Part shown: piece after piece, positions 35,791 through 43,673 of the stretch
Numbering within the stretch: the stretch's first letter is position 1
Layout: each line of letters starts with the position of its first letter
Source of the DNA: Planctomycetota bacterium
GTDB taxonomy: Bacteria > Planctomycetota > Phycisphaerae > Phycisphaerales > SM1A02
Reading direction: 5' to 3'
Assembly: GCA_009926625.1 (NCBI GenBank)
Contig: RFON01000001.1
Span: 1-64,000, forward strand
DNA: 64,000 nt
Notes under the pieces: model-generated
Databases searched by the model: none
Seen by the model: the letters and a program-made list of their open reading frames with translations, nothing else
Told to the model about the DNA's origin: nothing
Position numbers and translations under genes: made by a program

Positions 35791-36984
35791 ATGACGCGTT
35801 CCCTGGAGGTGGGGGGGCTGGATGTTGATCGACTGATCACGGATCGGACGAGATCGATTGATGCTTCAGGCATTCGTCGGGCGTTTGAACTGGGAGCGTC
35901 GCTGAAGGACCCGATCAATCTGTCGATCGGACAGCCTGACTTCTTCGTCGATGAACGCGTCAAGCAGCGAGCGATTCGCGCCATCGCCGAGAACCGCAAT
36001 GGGTACTCGGTGACGCAGGGGGTTCCAGAGTTGCGAGCCGCAATCTGGTCGAATCTCGAGTCTGATCTGGGTTGGACGGAAGCTTCGGGCAGCGATCTGA
36101 TCATTACCCCAGGAACCACTGGCGCCTTGGCGCTCGCGATCTTTGCGACTGTTGGCGATGGGGATGAGGTGATCATGGCGGACCCGCATTTCGTCGCGTA
36201 TCCCCCGATGGTGAAGGTGGCGGGTGGGCGAACGGTCTTCTGCGATACCTACCCAGACTTTCGAATGACGGCATCGAGAGTCGAGAGCCTTTTGACTCCC
36301 CGCACCAAGATGGTGATCGTCAACTCGCCGAGCAATCCATGCGGCGTTGTCCTGACCCAGCGCGAACTCGACGACCTGTCGCAGCTGTGCCGCGATCGAA
36401 ATGTGCTGTTGGTGGCGGACGAGATCTACGAAGCGTTCACTTTTCCCGACGCGCGCGAGGACGGTCGCTGTCCCTCTGCGGCTCGCTCAAACCCGTCGTT
36501 GCTGCTGGTGCGCGGATTCGGGAAGACCTATGGGTGCACGGGGTGGCGCCTCGGCTATGCAGCTGGACCGAAGCCGCTCATCCAGCAGATGGCGAAACTG
36601 CAGCAGTACCTTTATGTGTGCGCTCCCACCCCGCTGCAGGTCGCAGCGGTGGAGTGCTTTGATGTCGACCTCGCGCCGCTGATTGCCCAGTATGTCCGTC
36701 GCCGCGACATGATCACCGACGCGCTGCGCGGATTGGTCGACTTCGCTGTGCCTCAGGGAGCGTTCTATGCGCTGATCCCTGTGACGGAAAAGGGTGGGTC
36801 AACTGGGAGCGCCTTCGCCAACCATGTCCTCGATCACAGGTTGATCGTTGTTCCAGGAAAAGTGTTCAGTTCGCGCGACACGCACTTCCGAATCAGCTTT
36901 GCAGCGCCCGATGAAAAACTCGCCGAAGGACTTGAGATCATTCGGCGAGTCTTGAAATCTGGCTCGTACGCCGACGCTTCCTGA
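35791..36984 (+). CDS. Class I/II PLP-dependent aminotransferase
   Basis: A 397-residue aminotransferase of the aspartate aminotransferase family. Motifs: INLSIGQPDF, PGTTGALALAIFA, NSPSNPCGVVLTQ, VADEIYEAF with the conserved Asp and Tyr, and FGKTYGCTGWRLGY with the PLP-binding Lys. The C-terminal Arg is in FRISFA. Usual substrates are aspartate, alanine or aromatic amino acids; it might start tyrosine breakdown by giving 4-hydroxyphenylpyruvate, but it is far from that cluster. The N-terminus carries a run of seven Gs (35811-35817), a possible slippage site. A CAGG tetranucleotide repeat follows the stop. Confidence 0.92.
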   Translation: MTRSLEVGGLDVDRLITDRTRSIDASGIRRAFELGASLKDPINLSIGQPDFFVDERVKQRAIRAIAENRNGYSVTQGVPELRAAIWSNLESDLGWTEASGSDLIITPGTTGALALAIFATVGDGDEVIMADPHFVAYPPMVKVAGGRTVFCDTYPDFRMTASRVESLLTPRTKMVIVNSPSNPCGVVLTQRELDDLSQLCRDRNVLLVADEIYEAFTFPDAREDGRCPSAARSNPSLLLVRGFGKTYGCTGWRLGYAAGPKPLIQQMAKLQQYLYVCAPTPLQVAAVECFDVDLAPLIAQYVRRRDMITDALRGLVDFAVPQGAFYALIPVTEKGGSTGSAFANHVLDHRLIVVPGKVFSSRDTHFRISFAAPDEKLAEGLEIIRRVLKSGSYADAS

Positions 36985-36990
36985 GTGTGT

Positions 36991-37006
36991 CAGGCAGGCA
37001 GGCAGG
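36991..37006 (+). repeat. CAGG tetranucleotide repeat, four copies
   Basis: Four tandem CAGG units lie between the aminotransferase stop and the convergent small lipoprotein. No function is seen; such short repeats are prone to slippage. Confidence 0.85.
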
Positions 37007-37059
37007 CGTTCATGCAGCTGGCGCGCAGCGGACCAATTCCCTGCGCATGTGCCGTGGCG

Positions 37060-37278
37060 CTATTGCTTCTTCTTCGACTTTGCAGCTTCTTGCGCGTTGG
37101 CCGCGGCGTCATTCGAGGAAGTGACCCCGATCTTCGATGGACCACTGTCGGAAATGCGCGACGCCGACTCTGGCTTCGCGTTGGCTGCTTCTGGATCGGT
37201 GGTGTCACCCGAGTCAGGTCCACACGCACACAGCGCGGCGCACGAGGCAAGCAAAGTTGTGGCAAGGAATGTCTTCAT
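37060..37278 (-). CDS. Small lipoprotein (72 aa), unknown function
   Basis: A short secreted lipoprotein: MKTFLATTLLASCAALCAC gives a signal peptide with a lipobox Cys near residue 19. The remainder is Asp/Ser/Thr/Ala-rich, acidic in the middle and ending in a Lys-rich Lys-Lys-Lys-Gln. It is isolated; 280 bp separate its start from the next minus-strand gene, which may hold its promoter. No family. Confidence 0.6.
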   Translation of the reverse strand: MKTFLATTLLASCAALCACGPDSGDTTDPEAANAKPESASRISDSGPSKIGVTSSNDAAANAQEAAKSKKKQ

Positions 37279-37558
37279 GGGAGATCAATCTACGGATACG
37301 GGTTCGAGGGGTCAAGAGTTGCAACGAAGCCAATCGCTGGGAAGAGAAGAAAAACCCTGACGACGAAACTCTGGTCGACAGGGCGGAGGGGAGAAAGATG
37401 TCTTTGACCGCACGTCGGCAACGTGCCACCGTGCGAGGCTTTGGCAATGGTTTGTCAGGGGGGGCGAACCACTTTCCTCCCACAACTTGCCTATCGGCGA
37501 TCAAGGGCACTCGCTTGCAAAAATCGCTGGGGTGTGCTTCCCAGTACGGGAAAGAGAC
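37279..37558. other. Intergenic region, no recognisable feature
   Basis: About 280 bp between the small lipoprotein and the DUF971 gene, both on the minus strand. I see no convincing open frame, tRNA or hairpin. It probably contains the promoter of the small lipoprotein. Confidence 0.4.
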
Positions 37559-37906
37559 TCACCGACGATTCCCCGTGTCGTCAACTGCGCCCTTGGGATC
37601 AATCTCGCGGAGGTAGCGCCACGAGAAGAGCCCCGTGGCGTGCCCGTCGCTGAAGGTGATCCGTAGCGCGTAGTTCCCCACCATTTCGGCGGCTTCGGCT
37701 CGAAGCGGTCCTTGTCCCGCCGACGATGGCAGCACTGTCAGAGGGTTCGAAGCGAGCGCTTCACGGACTGCGCGTGCATCCGCGCTTGGCGAGAGTCGCC
37801 GCAACAATGCAACTGGGTAGAACGATTGCTCGCCATCCGACCACACGATGGTGAGTCCCTCGCTACGCCGAAGCTCGATATGTCGCGGGGGAAGTTCGCT
37901 GCTCAC
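37559..37906 (-). CDS. DUF971 (gamma-butyrobetaine hydroxylase-like N-terminal) protein
   Basis: A 115-residue protein. It opens with RHIELRRSEGLTIVWSDG and ends with NYALRITFSDGHATGLFSWRYL, which is the family's most conserved block. DUF971 is the N-terminal domain of gamma-butyrobetaine dioxygenase and also occurs alone in bacteria, sometimes near Fe-S assembly genes; the standalone role is unknown. Unlike the dioxygenase versions, no zinc-binding Cys set is seen here. Its start overlaps the stop of the binding-protein gene by 4 nt. Confidence 0.85.
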   Translation of the reverse strand: MSSELPPRHIELRRSEGLTIVWSDGEQSFYPVALLRRLSPSADARAVREALASNPLTVLPSSAGQGPLRAEAAEMVGNYALRITFSDGHATGLFSWRYLREIDPKGAVDDTGNRR

Positions 37907-39507
37907 TTGCCCTCCGTTCCGTCCCGGTGCTGCAGCACACTTGGATCGACATCCTCAATGATCGATCGGTACTGCCGTTCGAAGAACGCTGCAAATCGGC
38001 GACGCAGCAGCGTGCGGGGATCGTCGCGCGATTCCCAGAGCGACCGATCCTTGAAGCCACCCTTCAGCCACCCTGCACGGACAGCACCAATGTCGTCGAG
38101 ACTCGCGAGTTTCAGCTCGACCCCGTCCGCCGCGGGAGCGGTCGGCATCGCATCAAATGCCTCAAGCCAGCGTTTCAGCTGCGCATCGGAAACATCGGCG
38201 GCGCTGACGACGGCGCTCCCAGCGGGATAGCTCGGATGAGCGATGATCCGCTGCCACGCAGCTTGCAACAGCGGTGTGTGACTCATCGCCATAGGCAGGA
38301 AGAGCGTGGAAACAAAGTCGCGGTAGTTGGGGTTCGGTGCAGGGATTGATGGTTCATCGAAGGGGTTGATCCTGTCGACGAAGCAGTCGATGCAGCACGA
38401 GTAGACCGCCCGGCGCGACGGCAGCCGCCGCAGCGCGTAGCGAACGGGGCGTGGGTGGTCGCATGCTTCGTCACTTTCACTGCCTGGAGCCGCTTGCCAG
38501 AGCATCTGTCCATCCGTCGACAGGCAGTACTCCACGAATCGCTGCGCCATCTCAGGGTGCGGCGCACCACGAAGCACGGCGATGGGATCTGGATCGATCA
38601 CGCTTTCCTTGGCGGGCGCGACGAAGTGAAGCCGAGCGATGGAATCCAAGCCCGTCCGCTCGGCGGCATCCGCGAGCGACTGAACCTGGAAGCGGCCATA
38701 GAAATCGATGGCAACTCCTGCAGCGGATTCACCGTTTCCAACCTTTGTCGGCACGACGCTGCTCGATGCAATGATGTGATTGGAGTTCGCGGCAGCTCGT
38801 CGGAGCACCTGCCAACCGCGGGTCCATCCGAGCCTCTGCAGGATCGTCTCGAATGCGGTGGCGACCGATCCGCTTTGCGCGGGGTTCGCCAGAATGACGC
38901 TGCCGCGCAGTGCGGGCTGCGCCAGATCTTCCCATCGCTGCGGTGGGTGTACACCCAGTTCTTCGCAGCGCACGATGTTGCTGACGATTCCAAAGGTGCT
39001 GAATGCAACGCCGAACCAGTGGAGTTTCGGGTCGTAAATCTTCTTGCCGGCGATGTCGTTCGTGCCGTACCACTCCTCAAGCATCTGCGGCGTGATCCAC
39101 TCGCATGGCGCAAGCACCGTTGCACTGCGCGGTGGATCGCCGTCCACCGTCACGGGCTTCGTCAGCAAATCGAACTCGTAACTCCCGCCGCCAAACAAAA
39201 TGTCGGCCTGTCCTCCCACGGGGCTGCCCGATCGGAGGGCTGACTCCGTTTGGGCAACGAGCATTCGGCGAATCTCGGTCGTCCCGCCCGGGGTGTTCCA
39301 GCGAACCTCCGCTGCTTCACCAAAGTGTTCACGATGCCAGCGCGCAAAGCCAGTTGAAAACTCCTGCCGAATCTGCTGATTGTGTGGGCTTACCACGACC
39401 ACGATGCGCTGCGCAGGCACTTGGCGCTCGCCACGGTAAAGGACTGCAGGCGCAAGCGCCAGCATCACGACCGCTGCGAGCGAGGCTCCTGTTGCCAAAC
39501 GGCTCAT
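37903..39507 (-). CDS. Orphan ABC-type (iron-like) extracellular solute-binding protein
   Basis: A 534-residue exported protein. The start ATG 39507 begins a signal peptide (LATGASLAAVVMLALAPAVL) 11 bp after the pyrF stop. The fold is the Fe3+ type: IVVVVSPHNQQIRQEFSTGF, NTPGGTTEIRRML, a long GVAFSTFGIVSNI segment, and GSVILANPAQSGSVATAF. The C-terminal extension beyond about residue 340 makes it longer than usual (typically 330-400). A CCIDCF motif is present. No permease or ATPase gene is adjacent, so it may work with a distant ABC transporter. The substrate could be ferric ion or an oxyanion. Confidence 0.8.
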   Translation of the reverse strand: MSRLATGASLAAVVMLALAPAVLYRGERQVPAQRIVVVVSPHNQQIRQEFSTGFARWHREHFGEAAEVRWNTPGGTTEIRRMLVAQTESALRSGSPVGGQADILFGGGSYEFDLLTKPVTVDGDPPRSATVLAPCEWITPQMLEEWYGTNDIAGKKIYDPKLHWFGVAFSTFGIVSNIVRCEELGVHPPQRWEDLAQPALRGSVILANPAQSGSVATAFETILQRLGWTRGWQVLRRAAANSNHIIASSSVVPTKVGNGESAAGVAIDFYGRFQVQSLADAAERTGLDSIARLHFVAPAKESVIDPDPIAVLRGAPHPEMAQRFVEYCLSTDGQMLWQAAPGSESDEACDHPRPVRYALRRLPSRRAVYSCCIDCFVDRINPFDEPSIPAPNPNYRDFVSTLFLPMAMSHTPLLQAAWQRIIAHPSYPAGSAVVSAADVSDAQLKRWLEAFDAMPTAPAADGVELKLASLDDIGAVRAGWLKGGFKDRSLWESRDDPRTLLRRRFAAFFERQYRSIIEDVDPSVLQHRDGTEGK

Positions 39508-39517
39508 GCAAAAGCGC

Positions 39518-40390
39518 TCATGGAAGGGTGGCGGCGGAGGAAACAACCGCTCGCACCTCAGCCGCGAAACACCGTGCAGCGCGTTCGACGGCGGACTTCC
39601 AGTGCTCGCCGGGGTTGGCAGTCGGGAAGATCACGCTGCGGCTTGCCGTGACGATCGCACCTCTTCCATCCAAGCGGAAGCAGGGGCGGACATCCTCAGC
39701 CGTTCCTCCCTGCGCCCCATACCCAGGCACCAAGAACAACTGCCTCGGCATGATCTCGCGCAGTGCCGCTGCGTCCCTCGCCTTCGTTGCGCCTACCACC
39801 GCACCGAGCCTGCTGAATCCGCATGTGCCGATGGACGCATCGCCGGCGTTTGCAACGAGGGAGGCAACCGCCTCGGCCACCGTCCCGCCATCACGGAGCG
39901 GGAGTGACTGCAGCGCATCCGAACCTGGGTTCGAGGTTCGCACGAGGGCAAAGACGCCGCCCTTGACGAGGAAGGGCGCAATCCCGTCCATCCCAAGATA
40001 GGCGTTGGCAGTGCACCAATCCGCAGAAAAATGCCCAAAGAGCGCGGCTGCGTAGTGCTCCGCGGATATTCCGATGTCACCGCGCTTGGCATCAAGGATC
40101 GTCGTGAGTCCCGCCGACTTCGCGGCTGCCATCACCTCTTCGAGTGCCTTGAACCCGTCGGATCCGAACCGCTCGAAACACGCAGCCTGGATCTTCATGC
40201 ATGGAACGATGCCACGCACGGCGTCGATGATGCCTAGGCTGAAGCGTGAAACAGAAGCCGCGTCGGAACCTTTCCGCACTTCAGTTGGCAGTCTTTCCAC
40301 CACTGGATCAAGACCAACACAGACGGGTGCTCCCGCTGCATCGATGGCGTCCATCAACTGATCGGCCGGATGTTTCGGCCCGAGAGGCAT
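39518..40390 (-). CDS. pyrF: Orotidine 5'-phosphate decarboxylase (type 2)
   Basis: A 290-residue enzyme that decarboxylates OMP to UMP, the last step of de novo pyrimidine synthesis. The catalytic LDAKRGDIG motif (Asp-Lys-Asp) and the type 2 N-terminus (PVCVGLDPVVERLP) are present. The length of about 270-290 separates it from the shorter 230-residue type. PGYGAQGG and the late ASRSVIF segment are also seen. It is divergent from cinA and heads a minus-strand group with the orphan binding protein and DUF971. Confidence 0.93.
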   Translation of the reverse strand: MPLGPKHPADQLMDAIDAAGAPVCVGLDPVVERLPTEVRKGSDAASVSRFSLGIIDAVRGIVPCMKIQAACFERFGSDGFKALEEVMAAAKSAGLTTILDAKRGDIGISAEHYAAALFGHFSADWCTANAYLGMDGIAPFLVKGGVFALVRTSNPGSDALQSLPLRDGGTVAEAVASLVANAGDASIGTCGFSRLGAVVGATKARDAAALREIMPRQLFLVPGYGAQGGTAEDVRPCFRLDGRGAIVTASRSVIFPTANPGEHWKSAVERAARCFAAEVRAVVSSAATLP

Positions 40391-40429
40391 GATCGAATGG
40401 TACCGATCCGCAGTTACGCTTCATGCCGC

Positions 40430-41740
40430 ATGCCCACCGCTGCAATCCTCTCGATCGGAGATGAGTTGGTGCTCGGGCAGATCCCTGAGCGGAACGGTGG
40501 GTGGTTGTCCGCCGAACTGCTCAAACTTGGGCTGATGGCGAGCGAACACCGAACCGTTGCCGATGATCGCCAGGCGATTTGTGCCGCGCTCAAGGAGTTG
40601 GCATCGCGAGCTGCTTTGGTGGTCGTCACGGGTGGGCTTGGCCCGACCGATGATGACTTGACGCGTGAAGCGCTTGCTGATGCGCTTGGCACGGAACTCG
40701 AGGAGGATGCGAGGGCGCTTCAGGACTTGATCGACTTGTACCGACGGCGGGCCCGACCCATGCCCGCGATGAACCGCAAGCAGGCACTCCGCCCCACGCA
40801 ATCGGAGTGCATCCAGAATCCACATGGCACGGCTCCAGGCATTGCGGCTCGGATCGGTGATGCGGAAGTCTTCTTGCTGCCGGGCCCTCCCAACGAGATG
40901 CGCCCGATGTTCCACGATGTCGTCGCGCCTGCAGTCCTCGGCATCACGGCGCGGGCAGGGGGATTGCAGATTGCAACGGCCAGCGTTCACTCGTGTGGAC
41001 TGCCCGAAAGTGCCGCGGCGGAGTTGATCCGCTCGCTGATGGAGCGAGGGGGGAATCCAGTCGTGGGAACGACGGCGAGCGGTGCGATCGTGACAGCGAG
41101 GATTCGCGCGATGGGTTCTGCGGCGACGGACGGATCTCTCGAACGCACGGTGCAGGAAGTGGAGCGTGCATGGGCGCCCTATTCATTCGGCCGTGATGGT
41201 CTCACTCTGCCGTCCGCGCTGGGCGAGGCATTGCTGCGGGAACATGCGATGCTGGCGGTGGCGGAGAGTTGTTCCGGCGGCGGCGTCGGCGCCTTCGTCA
41301 CTTCAGTGCCAGGAGCAAGCCGCTGGTTCGCGGGCGGCTTGATCACCTATTCGAACGAGTTGAAGCGGGAACTCTGTGGCGTGCCGTCGGCGCTGTTGGA
41401 GCGCCATGGCGCGGTGAGCGAGGAGGTGGCGCGTGCGCTGGCCCAAGGCGCGGCGGAAAGGTGCAGGTGCCGCTTTGGGCTGAGCATCACGGGAATCGCG
41501 GGGCCGGATGGAGGGAGCGCCGACAAGCCAGTGGGGCTGGTGTGGGTTGGACTTTGTGATCGCGGCGGTGGTGACCGCGGTCTCGTCACAAAGGCACGGA
41601 GTTTCCAGTTGCTGGGTGATCGCGATACGGTGCGAGAGCGCATTGCCCGAGTGAGTCTGCAATGGGTGCGTCTTGCTGCGCTGGGGATGGGCGATGCGCC
41701 GCTGCTCTGGGAACGCCCCACGCAGGGCGCACGCGCATGA
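40430..41740 (+). CDS. cinA: CinA-like protein (nicotinamide nucleotide amidase, two domains)
   Basis: A 436-residue protein with an N-terminal MoCF-like domain (about 1-170) and a C-terminal CinA amidase domain (about 260-420). The former shows GDELVLGQIPERNG, VVVTGGLGPTDDDLT and LPGPPNEMRPM; the latter shows VAESCSGGGVGAFVTSVPGAS and GIAGPDGGSADKPVG, typical of NMN deamidase. It salvages nicotinamide mononucleotide. The start ATG 40430 is the last of several candidates and begins directly at the domain. Its stop overlaps folK (ATGA). Confidence 0.93.
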   Translation: MPTAAILSIGDELVLGQIPERNGGWLSAELLKLGLMASEHRTVADDRQAICAALKELASRAALVVVTGGLGPTDDDLTREALADALGTELEEDARALQDLIDLYRRRARPMPAMNRKQALRPTQSECIQNPHGTAPGIAARIGDAEVFLLPGPPNEMRPMFHDVVAPAVLGITARAGGLQIATASVHSCGLPESAAAELIRSLMERGGNPVVGTTASGAIVTARIRAMGSAATDGSLERTVQEVERAWAPYSFGRDGLTLPSALGEALLREHAMLAVAESCSGGGVGAFVTSVPGASRWFAGGLITYSNELKRELCGVPSALLERHGAVSEEVARALAQGAAERCRCRFGLSITGIAGPDGGSADKPVGLVWVGLCDRGGGDRGLVTKARSFQLLGDRDTVRERIARVSLQWVRLAALGMGDAPLLWERPTQGARA

Positions 41741-42297
41741 GCGTGACCGCATACATCGGTGTCGGGTCAAACCTCGGCGACAGGGCTGCAGCCATCGATG
41801 CTGCGGTGGCCGCAGTCGGTCGACTTGGCGGCGTGAGGCTGACCGCGGTCAGCGCGCTCTATGAAACCGACCCGGTGGGTCCTCCGCAGCCGCGCTATCT
41901 CAACGGTGCGTTCGCCGTGAAAACAGATTTGTCGGCGCCAGAACTGCTGCGCGAACTGCTTGAGGTCGAGCGCAAGCTTGGGCGAGTTCGCATCGATTCG
42001 CAGCGCAGCGCGCCCCGCACGATCGATCTTGACCTGCTGCTGCACGGTGAATCCGTTTGGCGCGACGCCGATGTCGAGGTTCCGCATCCACGCATGATGG
42101 AACGGGCATTCGTGTTGATACCGCTCGTTCAGATCGCCCCGAAACTCTGCCATCCCGTGACTGGTTCCGTGCTAGCATCTGCCCCCTGTATCGTGGCAGC
42201 AACGGGAATCGCCCTGTGGCGACCAGCCCTTCCATCAGTCAGCACGCCAGAGAGGCATTCGCACTCTCAAGACCTCTCGAAAGGATCCCCAACATGA
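41737..42297 (+). CDS. folK: 2-amino-4-hydroxy-6-hydroxymethyldihydropteridine diphosphokinase
   Basis: A 186-residue enzyme of folate synthesis that transfers pyrophosphate to hydroxymethyl-dihydropterin. Motifs: AYIGVGSNLGDRAAAI, SALYETDPVG, YLNGAFAV and RTIDLDLLL, plus VPHPRMMERAFVL. The last 30 residues are extra, Ser/Pro-rich and overlap the following start. It overlaps cinA by 4 nt upstream and the thioredoxin-fusion gene by 4 nt downstream, so the three are co-translated. Length is near the usual 160-170. Confidence 0.93.
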   Translation: MSVTAYIGVGSNLGDRAAAIDAAVAAVGRLGGVRLTAVSALYETDPVGPPQPRYLNGAFAVKTDLSAPELLRELLEVERKLGRVRIDSQRSAPRTIDLDLLLHGESVWRDADVEVPHPRMMERAFVLIPLVQIAPKLCHPVTGSVLASAPCIVAATGIALWRPALPSVSTPERHSHSQDLSKGSPT

Positions 42298-43631
42298 CAC
42301 GACTTCACCGATCGATCGCCGTTGCAGCCCTCTGCCTCGCGTGCCCGTGGGCTGCAGCGCAGGATCCAACTGCAAAGCCTGCGCCAGCTGCCAAGGAGGC
42401 GATGGATGGCGATGCGATGCAGGATGCGCCGATGGATGAGGCTGCGCTTGCGCAGATGTTTCCAAAGGCGGCGATGAACGGCGATAGTTTTCCTGAGGCA
42501 GCAAAGAGTCCAGAAGCGATCAAGAATGGGAGCGTGCTGCTTGAGAAGATTGCAGCGAAGTATCGCAGCGCGCCCGCGATCAGCGATACGGTCGCATGGA
42601 CGGTGAAACTGCCTGGCGGCGAGCAGAAGGACTCGATGTCGATTCGCCTTGGGGGTGGGCAGGACATGGAGATCACCGCCGGAACGATGACGATGGTTTC
42701 AACGGGCGGACAGGTCTACTTTGCTGATTCGCAAGTGGAAGACAAGTTCGTAAAGGTTGGGCTCGATGGCACAGTGGTGAAAACGCTGCGCACCCAGCTT
42801 GACGGGATCGAGTTTCCCTGTCCGCACATGGCGCTCCGAGGAAGTTCGGAAGGCAAGGCCGTGGAGGCGTTCAGCTTCGGCGGGGGCGCATTCACCAAGG
42901 TTGCTGGCTACCAAGAGAAGGATGGCATGGCCGAAATCCTGCTCACGGGTGAAGGCGAGAGTGACCTGAAGGTCTCAGCGGACGCGAAGACGCTTCTGGT
43001 GAAGTCGATGGCGCTGGTGATGGCTCCTCCTGGAGCTCCTCCAGGCATCCGATTTGCGATCGACTTCCAACTGAATCCGACCCTGTCGGACAAGTTGGAG
43101 AAGCCGATTGCCTTTGAACCTGGAAAGCGCAAGGCGGTGGACGGTCTTGGTGACTTGACCCCGACTCGTGCGGAGTCGGTCGGAGTGGGTGCTGATGCGC
43201 CGACCTTCAAGTTGATGGACAACAACGGTTCCGAGGTCGACCTTGCATCGCTTCGCGGAAGGGTCGTCGTGGTCGACTTCTGGGCAACTTGGTGCGGGCC
43301 CTGTCGGAAGGGACTTCCCACGATCGATGCGTTGGCGAAGTGGGTTGCGGAGTCGAAGACGAACGCAGCTGTCTACGGCATCAATGTGTGGGAGCGCGGC
43401 GAGGGTGCCCTTGCAAAGTCGAAGGAGTATTGGAGCAAGAACAACTTCTCGTTCCCCTTCCTCGACGACATCAAGGGTGACGTGATCAAGGCGTACGGGT
43501 TCGACGGAATTCCCGCCACCGTCGTGATCGGCACCGATGGCAAGGTGGTCGCGGTGCATCAGGGCTTTGAGCCTGACCTGACGGAGAAGTTGAAGGCTGA
43601 AGTCCTGAAGGCGCTTGGCGGAAAGAGCTGA
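42294..43631 (+). CDS. Exported fusion of a LolA/DUF2092-like domain and a TlpA-type thioredoxin
   Basis: A 445-residue secreted protein. The signal peptide (HRSIAVAALCLACPWAAA) ends near residue 22. Residues about 70-290 form a beta-rich domain resembling the DUF2092/LolA class (for example DTVAWTVKLPGGEQKDSM). From about residue 300 a thioredoxin fold follows: VVVVDFWATWCGPCRKGLP with the active CxxC, then FGIPATVVI-type cis-Pro in GIPATVVIGTDG. TlpA/ResA proteins reduce or exchange disulphides in the periplasm; the N-terminal domain may bind a lipid or substrate. It is translationally coupled to folK and followed 42 bp later by polA. Confidence 0.85.
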   Translation: MTRLHRSIAVAALCLACPWAAAQDPTAKPAPAAKEAMDGDAMQDAPMDEAALAQMFPKAAMNGDSFPEAAKSPEAIKNGSVLLEKIAAKYRSAPAISDTVAWTVKLPGGEQKDSMSIRLGGGQDMEITAGTMTMVSTGGQVYFADSQVEDKFVKVGLDGTVVKTLRTQLDGIEFPCPHMALRGSSEGKAVEAFSFGGGAFTKVAGYQEKDGMAEILLTGEGESDLKVSADAKTLLVKSMALVMAPPGAPPGIRFAIDFQLNPTLSDKLEKPIAFEPGKRKAVDGLGDLTPTRAESVGVGADAPTFKLMDNNGSEVDLASLRGRVVVVDFWATWCGPCRKGLPTIDALAKWVAESKTNAAVYGINVWERGEGALAKSKEYWSKNNFSFPFLDDIKGDVIKAYGFDGIPATVVIGTDGKVVAVHQGFEPDLTEKLKAEVLKALGGKS

Positions 43632-43673
43632 CCGCTCGCGCGGCCAGTCCATCCAGTCCGATCATCCAGTACG

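Noticed and set aside
35811-35817. Run of seven Gs near the start of the aminotransferase as a programmed frameshift site
   Set aside because: The frame is intact through it and no alternative product of interest would result.
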